Shown: positions 38,601-53,600, counted from the stretch's first letter. The stretch: DNA of 64,000 bases from Vanilla planifolia (GCA_023846275.1 CM043877.1:16536607-16600606); one strand, 5' to 3'. Notes: generated from the letters alone by a model not told the origin. A program made the numbers and translations.

Positions 38601-41600
38601 GATTCCTCCCATCGATATATCTTCAAACGCTTCAATGGTTCTTAGGATGCTCAACAAATTATCTTGCTTAAAAATCAGTTTTGCTCCTCATAATTCCACT
38701 TACAAATGTTAATTCAAGGAATTGTCTTAAAAATGCTAATTCAAAGCAAAAAGAAAAAACTGCATATCAACTCATTGAAGCTCGGGTTCCCTTTCTCGTA
38801 TTTATCAATGAAAGCTTTTGTCAACCAACCTCCCCACACAAGCTTCACGAGAAAAACGTTTTTAACATGCCAAAACTTTGGATCTCCAAGAGCATCAACA
38901 TGGCACTTCAACTTACTAATATTGGCACAATCCCATACGTATTCTCTCCTAGGTACGCAATGTACTCAGTGCATTATGTAGTTTGGAAGGCATAAAAGAG
39001 CTGACTTCGCCAAATAAATCTGACCTACTAAAGGAAAGGTTGATGCTTTCCAATGTAGCTTTGCTTTTGCAATATTAACAATAGATGAGTATTTGTTATT
39101 TGTGATTTTCCCTGCTCAAATAAGCACTACCAATCATTGTCGACACTTAGATTTGAATCCATTGAAGACGCAAATATCTTCGATTCTCTTAACCCCACTC
39201 CCCCATATGTAATAAAAACACCATATAACCCCTCTGAGTATCTAGATACCATAAAAATCGAGTGTATTGAAGCTTTCATGAATAAGATTATGTTATTTGC
39301 AAATAAGGAAAGAGATATATATCATAACTTTTCTTCAAACTTGAAAGGTCTCCATTAGCCAAGCTCAACTCACCTTGAACATTGCAAGTCAGGCTCTCCA
39401 TACATGAACAACAATGTAAGAGAAAAGGGGCTCCCCTTGTCATATTTCTTTGGAAGGATAAAAATTCCTATGTGATTTCTTTTCTAGATGATGTCAACAC
39501 ATGAATTAATGCATGTCGTGATAAGACCAATGAACTCACTAAGCAAGTTGGTTAATGCCAAAGTTTCTGTGATAAATTTCAAATTAATTTTATCATAAGT
39601 TTTCTCCCAAGGCCACCTAAGTAACAATACACTTGTTTATATTTGTTTGCCTCTACATGGGATGCAAAATCTCCAAAGCCACGACATTATCATAAATGCT
39701 TCTACCCCTACAAAGATAATCTAATTTGGTACTAAAATTTAAGGAATAACATTTACAATCTATTTGTGAGGACTTCATGGTGATTTTGAAAGTAACATTG
39801 CATAGGGAAATTGAATTGAATTGCGTCAAAACTTTTGAATCCTCCAACAATGGAATTAAGAGTAGAGCATTTCATTTAAGCCTTTTGAAAAAATTTCATA
39901 TTAAAAAAAATCCTTGGTCTTTCAATAACTAAATTATCTATTATCCTCCAAATTTGTTGAAAGAATCCTATCAAAAAGTCTTCATGGCTTAGAGCTTTCC
40001 TAGACCCCATGGATTTGAACATGCCAAAATCTTCTTCCTCCATAACTTCCAAATCCAATCCAACTAATAGTCTTACAACGATAGAAATCTGATGGTGAGA
40101 AGCATGGCCTACCACACTATTAACCCAAGCAAGTTTTGACCTTAAAAAATGCCCTTGACATCTAAAGATCATAGTATCGAGTATAAATACTAGGATCTCC
40201 CTTTAATAATCGATGTGCAGGGAAATTCAATCTTGCACCCTCAAAAACCTTCACAAAAGTCACACCTTGTCTAGTGGTTCATTACATTAAGATCTCATCC
40301 AACGATCATTCATCACCTTCATCAAGTGTTACAATAAAAGTTCTTCAAGAGATAACAAAGTTTCTAACTCTCCGAGATAGTAGTATAGCCACTCGAAAGC
40401 ATCTCCCTCACTTTTTTTTATGCTTCTCTAAATACCACCCAATCTTCTCAATACTAGTTTTCATTTATTTATCATTTCCAGAGCTTTCCTTGTTCCAAAA
40501 TTCAATAATCTTCTTCACTTCATCTACATTTGAGATGATACTTTCATGCTCATTCCAAGATAAATGTTAAGAGATTATCATAACAATAACAATATACCCT
40601 TCAAAAAGATTGAAAAGTTGAGCTTTTTTAAACCATTAGAATACAAATCAAATTGTAAAGTTGGCCAATTTAGACCCTCAAAGGGCAAGGCAAGTTCAAC
40701 CAATTGGATTATCGTGGAGAACATTACACATGCATTATTTATTGCATGGAGTGAACCTTTCATCTACTAGGTCTACATCACCATGATCTTTTCCTATGGA
40801 AGCAAGTTTGAGTCCCTCTTCCTCTTCTATGAAAGTGAAAGTTAACTCCACAGCAAAAAAAAAATAAAAATAAAAAAGAGGCTAGGTCCCCTCCAAGGAA
40901 AAACCTTTAGTTGAGAACAAACAAAAGTATGCCTTACTAGAGTTTAATGGTATAACTACTTAAATAAGTAAAAAAAGAGCAATGGTGAACACAAAAACAG
41001 AATTAACAAAGTCACGGATGCCAAAATTCATTCAAATTGGAGACGAGAATTGGTAGCTTAAGTTCAAAAGCAATGACTACATGTCTCTCACTGGCTTCAA
41101 AATAGGTCCATAGAGTATTGAAGTGGCTTTCAACCTGGAACATGTAATTTCAAATGACCCTACAATCAAAAGAATATAAACATCTAATTTTAAATTTGTC
41201 TCATTCATCATTTTTTCTCCAACTGAATAAACTTCTTAAGTCATGCCATCATATAGACTAGAAATCAAACACAAAAATTGCATACCATGTCAACATTCAA
41301 TATGACCCATATTATCCCATTACATCCTACTGCAATTAGTTTGATGCATAAAACAATCTATATCTTAGGATCAACTATTTGAAATTATCTTTAAATAGTA
41401 TATAAACTAACAAGTAACAAGGGCCCACACTATCAAGCAACATTCTCTGACAAATATTGTGGCATAGATACCAGGGAATTATAATTACCATAAATAATAT
41501 ATAAATTACACAATAACAAGTTGCTAATAGCATTGTCACCTACCGTAATGTAATATCTTCAAGATTCCCTATTGGTGTTGCAACCAAATATAAGCCAGAC

Positions 41601-44600
41601 TTTAAAGTACCCTGACAACAAAAAAAACAAAATATAAACATAAAAGCTTAAATATATGAGAAGTTGGAGAGAAGCAAAATATAGATAACAAACATAAAGT
41701 AATGAAGATAACACCAAATGGTTCAAAAAATTCAAAAGATATGACATTCAAACAAAACACAATTAAGTCGCTCCGTCAATATCATACCTGCATTGTATCC
41801 TTTAAAAACTAAAAAAATATGGTTCACGAAAGTTAACTAATGGATCAAAATTCTTAATTCTTGTTTTGAATGACGTATAATTGTTTCCAAGCAAATACTT
41901 TTTTGGAATGATCATTAACACACTTTAAAAAAACAAAACAAAGACTAAAGTGCTAAACAATTGAAGTTCAATACTTTTACGAGGGAAAAAACCAACACCA
42001 AAAATATGCCACTTTACCTTAATTAGAAGCATACAACTTGTTTCATAACTACTAGATGAATATTTTAGCAAAAGTCCAAGCAAAAAGAAAAGACATGAGA
42101 AAAAGGTAAAAATATATAAGAAAAAAAGATAGAAGTAGAAACTTGAAGGAGAAAAATCACATAAGAAACATTTATGCAAATTCAATAGATATTAAATGCA
42201 TAACATTCATTGATAGCTTCCACCACTAAGAAGGTCAATAGGTTTGTTTTTATTGCTTGAAATAAACCATTGGATTTATCTCCTACTCACCCCCTTGGAG
42301 GTTCATTGAGCACTACCTGAATTGACCATTCTCCTTCATCCAGCTACAACACTACTGCAAAGCATAGAGAGGTAGGTAACTAGTGGTGTATGTAGCCATT
42401 GTACCATATTCAGTAAGTGCACAACTGCTAGTTCCATGGGAAGTTGGTCATCTCACTGTTATTATAGAGACAACTATAACTACTGCTTTCCTACTTGGCC
42501 TATAATCTATTTTGAAGGCCAGGAATCCAGCAAACCTCTAGGCATTTTTTGTCCTTTCTTCAACATCATGGGTTCCCCATCCACAAGGGTGGATTGAGAT
42601 TCAAATTGATGAATTGATAAAGACAAATATAAAAGATTACAGTGCTATTATTGAGCCTTTGATCTTTATACTACTAGTTTGATGACAAAACAATTTTATT
42701 ATTTTATTAATATTGTTTCTTAAATGTTTTAAATCATGCATCTCAAAATTGAATAAATAAATTAATTAAAGAATTTGATCATTAATTCAATGAACTTATT
42801 GATGTTTTGGTATTAACCATAATTGACACCAAATGAAATACAAAGTTTGAATAATAAAAAAAAAGACTATTTTTTAATTATTTTTAGTTTGATATTAGAA
42901 TGTAAAACCTATAAAAAATTACTTGAGTCATTCAGATTCGATGAAAGTTTGTGTGAGTACTAAATATCTTTAAAACCATCCTTTCACTCGTAGACTTTAG
43001 CTTAAGGCATGCATTTCATGTAAATTTTTTACATATAAATATGCCTTATAATAGAGTCAAAGTAATTGGTTAGATCACTTATCAAAGTTTAATAAAATAA
43101 TAATAACAAAGATGATTAGTTAAGTATGAATTAGCAAAACTATATAAATCAAATAATATGACATTCTTATCATACTTTTATAATCAATTCATCTAAGAGA
43201 TTAGACATAAAGTCAGACTTAACAATCTGGTATTTGCATTAGAATAAATGTAGTTGTACAATACGATGAACTTCATCGTACAATACAATCTTGGTCATAA
43301 TAAAATTCTTTGTGTAAGAAAATGATTCTTATTATATAGTAGTTATTGCACTTGTACAATCTCATTTGTCAGATAGTTGAAAGTTGAGATGTAAGCAAAT
43401 GTGAGAGCTGAAATACTTCGTACAGTACAATTTTTCAAATCATGCTTGAAGAATCATGTGAATAAAGAGGGTATTAAATTGCTAAGGATTTATATAAGTA
43501 CGATCTTCACCATCATTTAGTACAATCCTTATAAAACCCGAGAGATATAAATTGAATCTGAGGATAAAAAAGATCTACATACTTCGTACATATATTATAA
43601 TTTTGTCGTACAAGTACGATCATGTTACTAGTAATTTGACTTAATCTAACAAATCTATAAAGTCAGACGATCTAATCATTTGTGATTATCACATAGAATG
43701 ATCATTGGATTGTATAGTATTGTACAGAAAATGTGAATAATGATTAGTTTGACAAAATTTAGAAAAAATTTATTATAGTCTTTAAGGAATGTTTAGAGTT
43801 GTAAAAAAGCTTGGGAATGCTTATATGAAAGGGTCCAAATATAATGAATAAGTTAATGAACAATTGAATATCATTTAGGAGGAATCTTACTTGGAGATCA
43901 ACATTTACTTAGAGAAGATTAAGAGAATAACAAGGCTAGAGTTGCAAGCTTCATTAGTCATTTCTCAAGCCTTCATTCCATTAAGCTAAGTTTATTTTTC
44001 TTCTACATTGCTTTAACTTTAATTTAGTGTGCTTCTTGTTTGAATTATATTAGGTTATAGAATTTTATAAATTTGGGCTTTTTATATCGGTTCTTTGTCC
44101 CATTATTGGACTTTATATTTGATCTCGTATTGATCATATGGCCACTGTTGAAGGATCTTTTGGCCCGATGATTTGTAGGATCCTCTCGCTCATTGTTGTT
44201 GGCTTTTTTGGGTTGGTGTTGTAAGGTCTTCTGGTCTAGTACTTTATATGTTCTAGATCAATATTGTTAGGGTCCTCTAGCCCAATATGAGGTTTTACTT
44301 ACCAGCTTTTGTGAAACACATTTTTATTGCAAATTTATCCTTTTGCCTTCCTCGAATCATTCTTTGAGCCGTTTTCTTGAGAGAACCATTCCTCTCGTGC
44401 TGTGACTTAAATTTCTCAGAAGTGAAAGAATAGGGAAGACCTTCCGGCGGTTTCAACGAGTCAAGCTGCGATGCCCAGTTATTTACGTCGGATATTAACG
44501 TTTCTCTTGATTCCCCCACCATCCTAACCGTTTGCCGCTCCGCCACCATCTCTTGACACCCTCTGCTATCCCATGCGCCACCATATCCCCACCACCCATA

Positions 44601-47600
44601 ACCGGTTGCCGCCGACTTCCTCCGCCACCATCTCCCCTAGTACCGCCGACTTTCTTCCGCCACCATTTCTTGAGCCATCCCTTTCGCCACCATACCTAAC
44701 CGGTGGGTACCATCTCCCCCGCCATCGGCCACGGTTTGTATACGTGTGTGGTCTCGGTTCTATCAGCTGGTAAGAGGTGGAAGGTGCTGGGCAACCCCTC
44801 TGGCCTAGGGTTACGGCACACTCTGTGACGCACTGAGGAAGACGGAGGGGAGCCACGCGATTTTGAAATTTGAAAATTTGAATTTTGAAGCCCAAGGGTG
44901 CTGCTGGAATAGCATTAAGTGGCTAGGGTGTACTGCGAAGGAGAATACCTTATCCCACAAAAGTCTGTTGTGGCCGTTATCTGTGCGAGGAACGTTGTGA
45001 ATGACTTAGCGAAATATGACGGGCATGAAAGGAAAGAAGAGTAACAAGAAGTCCAGAACTCATGCAAGTAGGTCTCCAGAGAGGATGGACAATGCGAGTG
45101 ATCCGATCATGTCCATCGCTGAGAACAAGAAAACAGGCTTGGCATGCAAGAAGGCAGTGGTTGACGGGGATAAGGACCCTTTAATTCTTGACACTGAGAC
45201 TTCAAGCGATTCGGTTACCTCCTCTAGTGGAAATGTAAGGAAGCGCGCAGTCACCATTGACCATGATGCGTCAACGACGCAGTCTGTGAAGGGCAAGAGC
45301 ATGAGGGCGGATGGTAGTGCGAATAATCCGAGCGATGAAGATGGTTATGAAAGGGGTAATACACAATCAGCAGACTCTAAAATGATTGACAAAGGCATAA
45401 ACGAAAGCATAAAGTTGGCTTATGGGGCTTGCGCGCAGATGGAGGCGCCATCGACCTCCCCGCAGGACTGTGTTGGCGCGGTAGAACCTGAAGGTTCCCT
45501 GAATGATGCAAGTGAAATGGCACATGTGAACAGGGTTAGCTTTAAAGAGGCTCTAACTGCAAATTCAATCATCTCTAATGGGCCCATGATTCCATTTGTC
45601 AAGCCGACAGCTATTGACGTTGCAGCGAGAACTGCAGGGATGACTGAATGTGGTGCAAATGGTGTTGTAACTATGTCAAACGAAGCGTGCTAGCAACGCA
45701 GAGACTTCCACAAATATGATTTGGTTGGGCAGGTCTATGGGGACACACTCCCCTTCTTTGTCATTGCAAGGGTGTTGCACAAACATTCGGATCATTTCAA
45801 AAACTTCAGAATCCTTGACTTGTCTGAGGGCTGTTTCTATCTACATTTCGATTCCATCCAAGACAGAAACGATGTGTGGCTTGGCGGGCCTTGGCAAGTT
45901 GCCGGCCAAACCATGGGGTTGGATTTATGGTCTACTGAGTTCGGACCTAAAGCTCAGGTTGGTATGCGCACCCCAGTGTGGGTGCGTTTCCCTGGACTTC
46001 ACTTAATATATTGGGACATTGACAATATTCTGAGGATCGCTTAGTCAATCGACGAGCCGATACTGCTAGATGGGTGGACTGCGGATATGCAGAGATCCAT
46101 GTACGCGAGAGTCTGCATCAGAATGGACCTTTCACAGCCTTTTGAAACCGGGGATTTGATTGAGCGGCGAGCTGGGAATGACTCACCAGCCTTTTGAATA
46201 CGAGGGACTGCCACGCGTGTGCTTTGGATGCTGGCATGTGGGTCATCTGATGGAGCAATGTAAATTTGGGAGAACTCGAGGCGATGTGCCTACACAGGCG
46301 GGGGTGGCGCTGACTACTCTTGATGCACCCCGCGGGATGACGGGCAGGTGCGCAATGGGCGTAACGCGTGTAACACCCACATGGGAGTTGCTTGCTCGGG
46401 CTGTGGCGTGCGCTTTCAATTCGCCTGCCTCAGATGAGAGGAGGTCGCTGGACCTTGAAATTCATGGAGGGAAGAAAGAAGTCACCTCATTGGCTCAAGT
46501 GCTGAACGCAGTGGATAACGGGAAGACTGAAGGTCTAGGGCCGTGGATGCTGGTGAAGCAACGGCAGCAGTGTCCGCCCAAAATTTTGCAAAGAAATGAA
46601 TGTCATTGGTGGTGGACAGAGTTCGCATGGGGGGCTGAGGGGATCTGCACAAGGCAATGAAGGGATGGGAGTCTATGACAGGAGGAGGAGCATGTCAAAC
46701 ACGAGAGGGAGGGATCCAGTCAGGAGGATCAGGCACTCTAAAGATAGGGGGCAGGTGGGAATTGCGCCAACTCCGTCGAGCTCAAATGTTGATGAGCGGA
46801 AGGATCTGACGAAAAGGCAGCAGGTGATCGATCTTAAAGGGAAGAAGCCAATGTTGGATGAGGAGTGTGGTTATTATAATGATAATGACAACCTTTGAAA
46901 GCTTCGTGCTAGTTCTTCACATTGTGGGGTGCAAAGAATTCAGCGTAAGGGAGTTGAACAAAGGCGGGAGGAACTATGCTGAGGCTGTGTGGCATGGAGG
47001 GCCTCCTGCTGGAGAGTGGATGTGCATTCTGGGATCACGAATGTGCGCCAAAAAGCGTGACGGGGATATGCGATGTGATGGAGTTGGGTGGAGCACGTGG
47101 GGCCGGGGCTATGCGGCCCACGTGAGGCGGTGGCCACATAGGGGTGGTGATGGGAGCTGGGGACGATATCCACATATAAAATTGGCGAGAGCGTTGTTCA
47201 ATGTGCAAACTTGTGCGTGTATGGGGATTGCATGCGCCTTTAGCAGTGGTTACCTCAGCGTTACCGGGAGGCTTCGAGGGGGCTGTTAATAGGGTTGTTA
47301 TTTCCTTAAATGATAAAATTAGCAGTATGAAACATCAGAGGGATCCGGGACAAAAAGTCCAGGATTTACCTACAGCGTTTTATCAGAGATGGAGCCGTGG
47401 ATGCTGTGGCCCTTGTGGAGACGAGAGTGCAAAGCTTCACAAAGAAGGATGCGAATTGGCTGCTAGGCAGAGAGTGGAGTTATGAGGTACTACCGTCGGA
47501 AGGGAAGTCGGGAGTAATTATTCTGATGTGGCGCAATTGGCTGAATATAAAACTTCTTGAGTCAACAAGGCATGTGATGGCTTTCGAAATCACACTGAAA

Positions 47601-50600
47601 GGGGACATCAACGTCAAGTGCTGCGCGGTGTATGGCCAGAAGGAGTCATATAAGCAAAGTGAGGTATGGGAAGCTCTAAGGAGAGTAACTAGCAGAGGAG
47701 GCCCAATGGTGGTGGCTGGTGATATCAATCTAATCATGTCGCAAAACGAGAAGAGAGGGGGTAGAAATTTACATACGGAAGAGCGCAACAGGAGTTCTCG
47801 GAAGTCCTGCAGGAGCTGCAGCTGGTGGACCTAAGATATGTGGGGAACAATTTTACATGGTGTAACGGTAAGCAAGGTGGCACAAGAATATATGAAAGAC
47901 TTAATAGAACATTAATGAACATTCTGAGGTTACAAGCGTTCCCTAAATGCTCTGTCACTCTCCTCGCCTGGATGGGATCTGATCACTGCCCGCTACTTAT
48001 CGACTTGGGAGGGGGTCAGAAATCGAGAGCTAAAGCCAGAATCTAGTTCGAGAGCATCTGGCTTGATTATCCTCAGACCATAGGAGTGGTTCATAGCACA
48101 TGGAGGAGGCACACTAAGGGTGCAGTATGGAAGAGCTATCAATCAAATTCCAAAGGGCGCTGGTGGCTTTGCGCAGTTGGAGCAAGAATGCATTGGGAAA
48201 TATAATAAGGAAGAATGCAGAGATGGAGCACAGCATCAAAGGAGTCGCAGGTGGGGTTGGATGAGGGGGAACACTCGCACCTTGGACGTTTGATCACGGA
48301 ATTCCATCGCGGCAGTGCACATAAAGAAAAATGGTGGTGGCAAAGATCGAAAGTTCACTGGGCACACCTGGGTGATCGTAACACAAAGTTCTTTCACACC
48401 GCAACAACCGCGCGCGTGCGCTGTAACTTCATTGCACACCTGGGGGATGATGCAGGGAATGACGCGACTACTACAGACAGCATTGGCTCGATCTTATCGA
48501 CTTTCTTTGAGGCAAAATGGCGGGGTGAAAACCGCGTGCTCCAGGAGCTACAATGCATCCCACGGGTATGTATTAGCCGCGAGCAGGCAAATATGATGGG
48601 ACAGAGGGTGACTGAGAAGGAAGTTGTGTATGCTATTAATGCCATAAGGAAAAATAAGGCACCAGGCATGGATGGGATAACGGCAGAGTTTGTCAAGGGC
48701 TACTGGACCATAACTAAGAGGGACATCCTTCGGGCAGCTCACGTTTTCTTTGAGGAGAGGAGAATGCCAATGAGTTAGAAAGACACGCTGGTGGTTTTAA
48801 TTCCCAAAACCCAGAGCGCAAACAAGCCGGAGCACTTCAGACCTATAAGCCTGTGCAATGTCATATATAAAGTCATTGCGAGGATCCTGGCGGAGAGGTT
48901 AAAGCCGGTGCTCCCTCATATTATTTCCAGAGAACAAGGGCTTATGTTCCTGGGAGGTCCATATAAAACATCTTTGTTGCTCAAAAGATAGCCTCGAGGA
49001 TGCACCATTCTAGTGCCAAGGAGGGGTTGATAGCAATAAAAATCGACATGGAGCAGGCTTACAACAACGTTAGATGGGACTTTGTGCTCCATATGCTCAG
49101 AGTGATGGGCTTCCCGCTGTTGTGGTGTGAATGGGTGGAATCCTGCATCACATGTCCTAGGTTTGGGGTGCTGCTCAATGACACCCGACTGCCATGGATA
49201 GAGGCCAAACATGGCTTGCGTCAAGGGTGCCCATTATCGCCCTATTTATTCACAATTGTGACAGAATACCTTTCTGCAATTGTTCGGGGCTATGAGGCAA
49301 AAGCTTTGCTGGGATTCAGGTGTGGACAGCATGCACCTCTCGTATCTCATCTACTGTTTGCAGATGATATTATTGTGTATGCCCCAGCAACGCGCAAGGC
49401 AGCAAGCGTGGTGTGCAGGACACTTCAGGTGTTTGGTGAGGCGGCGGGACTAAAGGTCAATCGCACTAAATCTAGAGTCTTTTTTAACAAAGCGACGAGA
49501 GGGAAGAGAAAGAGGACCATTGCCAGCAAATTGGGCATGAGTCAATACAACAAATTAAAATATCTGGGTGTTCCTATATCGGCGAAGTCACTTAAGAAAG
49601 ATGATGTCCATTTCATGATTTAGAATATGGAGGAGAGGGTGGCCAAGTGGCGGGTGAGGCCCTTGTCGTTAGCTGGAAGAGTCACCATGATCAAGGCGAT
49701 GCTCAATGCTATCCCGAGCTACCTGATGAGCCATTGAGTCATACCTAAGGGAACCATTGATGCCGTTGAGAGGATCATCAGGAAATTCTTGTGGAGTGGC
49801 TCAAGGAGCATGAACATGATGCATTACGCTGATTGGGATGCAGTCACGTTGCCGAATGATACAGGAGGCCTCGGGTTACTTGAGCTGCGTACCTGGCAGC
49901 GTGTACTCCATATAAAGATGTGCAAGAGATTACTTAGCCAAGAGAAGAGCTTGTGGGCGGAAATCATGAGAGAAATACGGCATTGATAACATCTTTAGAG
50001 CACCGCGTGGGGCATCCCATGCATGCAGGCTTGTGGCAGGTGCGATGACTATTGCGGTGGCAAACTTTGTTTGGAGAATTGGGGAAGGCAAGAGTGTTCA
50101 GTTTGCAGAGGATAACTGGATCGATTTCCTCCCGATTAACTGCTGGCCCACCTACATAAATATGAATGCTCAGTGGCCGACCCTTGTGGGCGAATGTATC
50201 ATTAAGATTGGAGTGTGGGATGAGAAGGTTCGGTCTTGGGCTGGCGATCTATTATTTGAAAGGATTATGCACCTGCCTTGGGCTCATTTGCATAAAGAGG
50301 ACATGCTTGTTCAGGCTAATACGGGTTTGGAACAGGTTGACAACAGCCATTTCTACAAACAGCTAAAGCTTGATGCAAATAGGAGGGATGCGGAGCAGGT
50401 GAAGGGTGCCAGGGAGCATGCTAAGGGGATATGGAAGCTGAACGTTTTGTCACGTGTTTGTATATTCATATGGAGGCTCGTGGGGAACTATCTACCTACA
50501 GGGGTGTGGTTGGTGCACAGGAAGCTGGCTAAAAGTAGCAAGTGTTCATGGGGTTGTGATGAAGCAGAGACATTGTAGCATGTATTCTGGGAATGCCCTC

Positions 50601-53600
50601 ACGCACAAGAGCTATGGAACGCGTGCCATGTGCGTGAGGCCGTGGATGCGCTAGGAACCCCTTCTGTGGCACGCAGCAGGGAGGCGTTTCTGCAGCGTGT
50701 TAAAGAGTTTATTGGATCGCCTGCTGTGCGGCGGGGAGAAGGCAGGGCTCATGCAGCGACCCTTACGATGGTCATGTTTTATATATGGGAGAATAGAAAT
50801 GCGAAGAGGCACATTGAACAACCTCTTCACTGCAGCACCTTTTGACGGAAGATTCAAATTGAAGTGGCTGTTGCATCAAAGCACTATAATCAGCACCCAT
50901 CCGAGTTTTGCAGGAACCCATGCAACTTCTCCGAGCTGAAGGTAGCCCACGTCTGGGTTCCCCCTCACTGGTTGGATAATGATTAACTGTGATGCTGTGG
51001 TTGGTGAGGATACTTCCGGTATTGGACTGGTGACGCGGGATCACTTCGGCAAGCCTCTACTGGTGGCCAGAAGGCGGTATCACTCGCACGCTGTGGAGGC
51101 AATGGAGAAATTGGCGATGCTGGAAGCCTTAGAGATGCTGAGGAACACTCTACCTGAATTTCATGTTGTCGAGCTTCAAACGGACTCAATGCACGCTAAG
51201 AAGGTGGTGCGTAACCTCCTCGTAAATCCTCCTAATGGAGGCTGTTATGCATTGGCGCTTCAGCATGCACGGAACTTGAGCGCGCTGAAAACATCGCACA
51301 TCCGCAGAGAGGGGAACGCGCCGGCGGACTGGGCCACACGCGCTGCTTGCAAGTCGGACTTCACGTGGGGATGGGGTACGCCCCTCCCCGAGCCTTTTCT
51401 TGATATTCTGCTAAATGACTTCTTGTTTGATCCTCCATAGAGGATCTTATGCATGCCATGCTAAGCATTTTGTTTATAATAAAAAAAAAAAGCAGTGGAT
51501 GATTGTAGACTTGCAGACTTGGGATCCATGTAGACAAGCTTCTTGTGGTGTGATTAAACCATTTGGAGTTTCTTATTCATGACATTACTTTGCTAGAATA
51601 TTAAACATTTACCTTTAGTTGGGGGAACTTAGGTTTTCCTTATGCATGCATTCTAACTAAACCTTGTCTTCTTAAGTGTTAACAAACATGAGCTACACAA
51701 GAGGTTTGAAGTAATTCAATTGAAACAAAACAATTTATCTCACTATCACATGATTGTATAAAAAATGATATCCATTATGACACTTGTACAGTTTGTATTT
51801 TAGTCGTGTCTTAGGAGTAACTTAAAACTGTCAAACATCATATATGTATGATGCCTTCATCTTATAGATGCGATCATCACTTAGTTTAAAACTAAGGGAT
51901 TTAAACATTATTGTACATGGTATCGACCGCATATTATTTCTTATGTTCGGGGTCCAAAACTATTACACATATCGTACATGTACGAAGCATATCCTATACT
52001 TGTATGATAGAATTCCTTCTCATAACACTTAAGTCATGTTAAATCATTATAAGATCGTACAAGTATGATTTTGTATTGTACAAATATGATTCACAATCGT
52101 AAAACATAATAATAGAACTAATGGGCCTTTATACATATAGTACTTATGTGCATGTACCAAGCAAATGTGTTAACCTATAAGTTCAAGTTTAAAAGTTTTC
52201 ATCTTTAGACTATTACAATTCCAATATTATTATATACTCATACAAAGAATCAAAAAACCTAATAGCAAATCACTTATACACAAAAATTTATAATACACAC
52301 ACGATCCCCTTATTGGACATGTACGATCTTAAGATCACTAAATAAACTTACAAACATAACCATATCATACACGTACGATCTTCTTAATCGTCTTGTACAA
52401 AATTCATAAAACTCAAGATTTTTCTGAACATTTTGTGCTACACAGTAATCGAATAATATGATATTCTTGGTCATACTTGTACAATCAACTTTAAGTAAGC
52501 AAAATTAACATACCAGACATGTGTTTCATCAGGCAGTCAGATTTTTCTGTCAATCACCTTGGGACAATCCTCTGATCATATTTGTACGAATGCAAACCAA
52601 CCTATAACAGCTAGTTTAATCTCTTTGGAAATATCATTTTTCGCCTTTACAAGTTCCATAAACAGTCCTAAGGGATGACATAATATAAATAAGAAGGTAT
52701 TCTAAGAAGAACAAGCTAATGCTAATGAATCATCCAATTCCAAAACATTCAAAGGATGAAAGGCAAAACCTGCTCATCTCTCTCTTGGTTGAAGCATTTG
52801 TATGCAAATTGTAACATATTTTTACTCAGTTTCACTTCATCTTTTATTTATTGCTTATTGGTAACATAATTCTTAATTTATTTAGTTATTTTGCTAATGT
52901 TACTTAAGGGATTAAGACAAATGATTGCTATATAAATTATTTCAGTTGTTGTAAACTATACCTTCTTAACTACTATTAATTTTGTTTGAGTTATTTCTTG
53001 GTAACTCCTTTGAGCACCTTTGTATAATTTATCTTTACTTGCTGCAACAAAAGAAAGTGGTTTTTAGTGGAAGATTGGTCAGTTGATTATAAGTGGATGT
53101 AGGCACAGGTTAGATCAAATCACCTACAAAATTCGATACACTTTTCTTACAATTGCTTTACTTGCTTTTATTCAACAATTATTTTCTATAACAATAGTAT
53201 TTACAACAAGAAAAAAACTTCAAAGTTTCAAAATAGTATTAAAAAAGAACTTTTAAATTTTTGGTAATCACACAATTCAGCCCCTACCCCCCCCCCCCCC
53301 CCCTCTTGTGAGATTCACTCCTCTATAAGTTCAATAAGTGGTATCAAAGTGAGATGATATCAAAGGAAAAAATTCCTAAGAAAAGATATCCATGGCTCAC
53401 AGCTTTATCAAGAATTTTGTCACATTGAGGGAACATCATCATATGGACCACCCTTGTTTAAGGGTTACTAGTATCTTTATTAAAAAAATTTTATGCACAT
53501 ATTCTTAAAACCAGTAGATCTACATATCTGAGACATATTAGAGCATCCATTTTCATTTCCCACAAAATTGTCAATGGTGATTGCATAAAGAAACCAATTT

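Larger units (their letters stand above)
44295..51492 (+). mobile_element. L1-type LINE, nearly full length, inactive
   Basis: A non-LTR retrotransposon of about 7.2 kb with a C/G-rich 5' UTR (about 44300-45015). ORF1 (45016-46900) and ORF2 (about 47300-51440) follow, with endonuclease, reverse transcriptase, zinc-binding region and RNase H. A short 3' UTR ends in a poly-A tail at 51480-51492. GC content is near 50%, against about 30% in the flanks. At least a dozen stops and frameshifts inactivate it. It lies antisense in rsmI intron 1. The left end is approximate; no target-site duplication was identified. Confidence 0.9.

Noticed and set aside
39137-39358. Plus-strand 73-codon ORF (MSTLRFESIEDANIF)
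   Set aside because: It overlaps the minus-strand LINE relic and has no similarity of its own.
44566-44895. Minus-strand ORF of 109 codons and plus-strand Pro/Ser-rich ORF at the LINE 5' end
   Set aside because: They lie in the C-rich 5' UTR of the LINE, have low-complexity composition (repeated CCGCCACCA) and resemble no family.
53280-53310. Long C homopolymer
   Set aside because: C-runs just inside the end of copia LTRs are common in this family; the exact length is unreliable in assembly and not evidence of a special structure.
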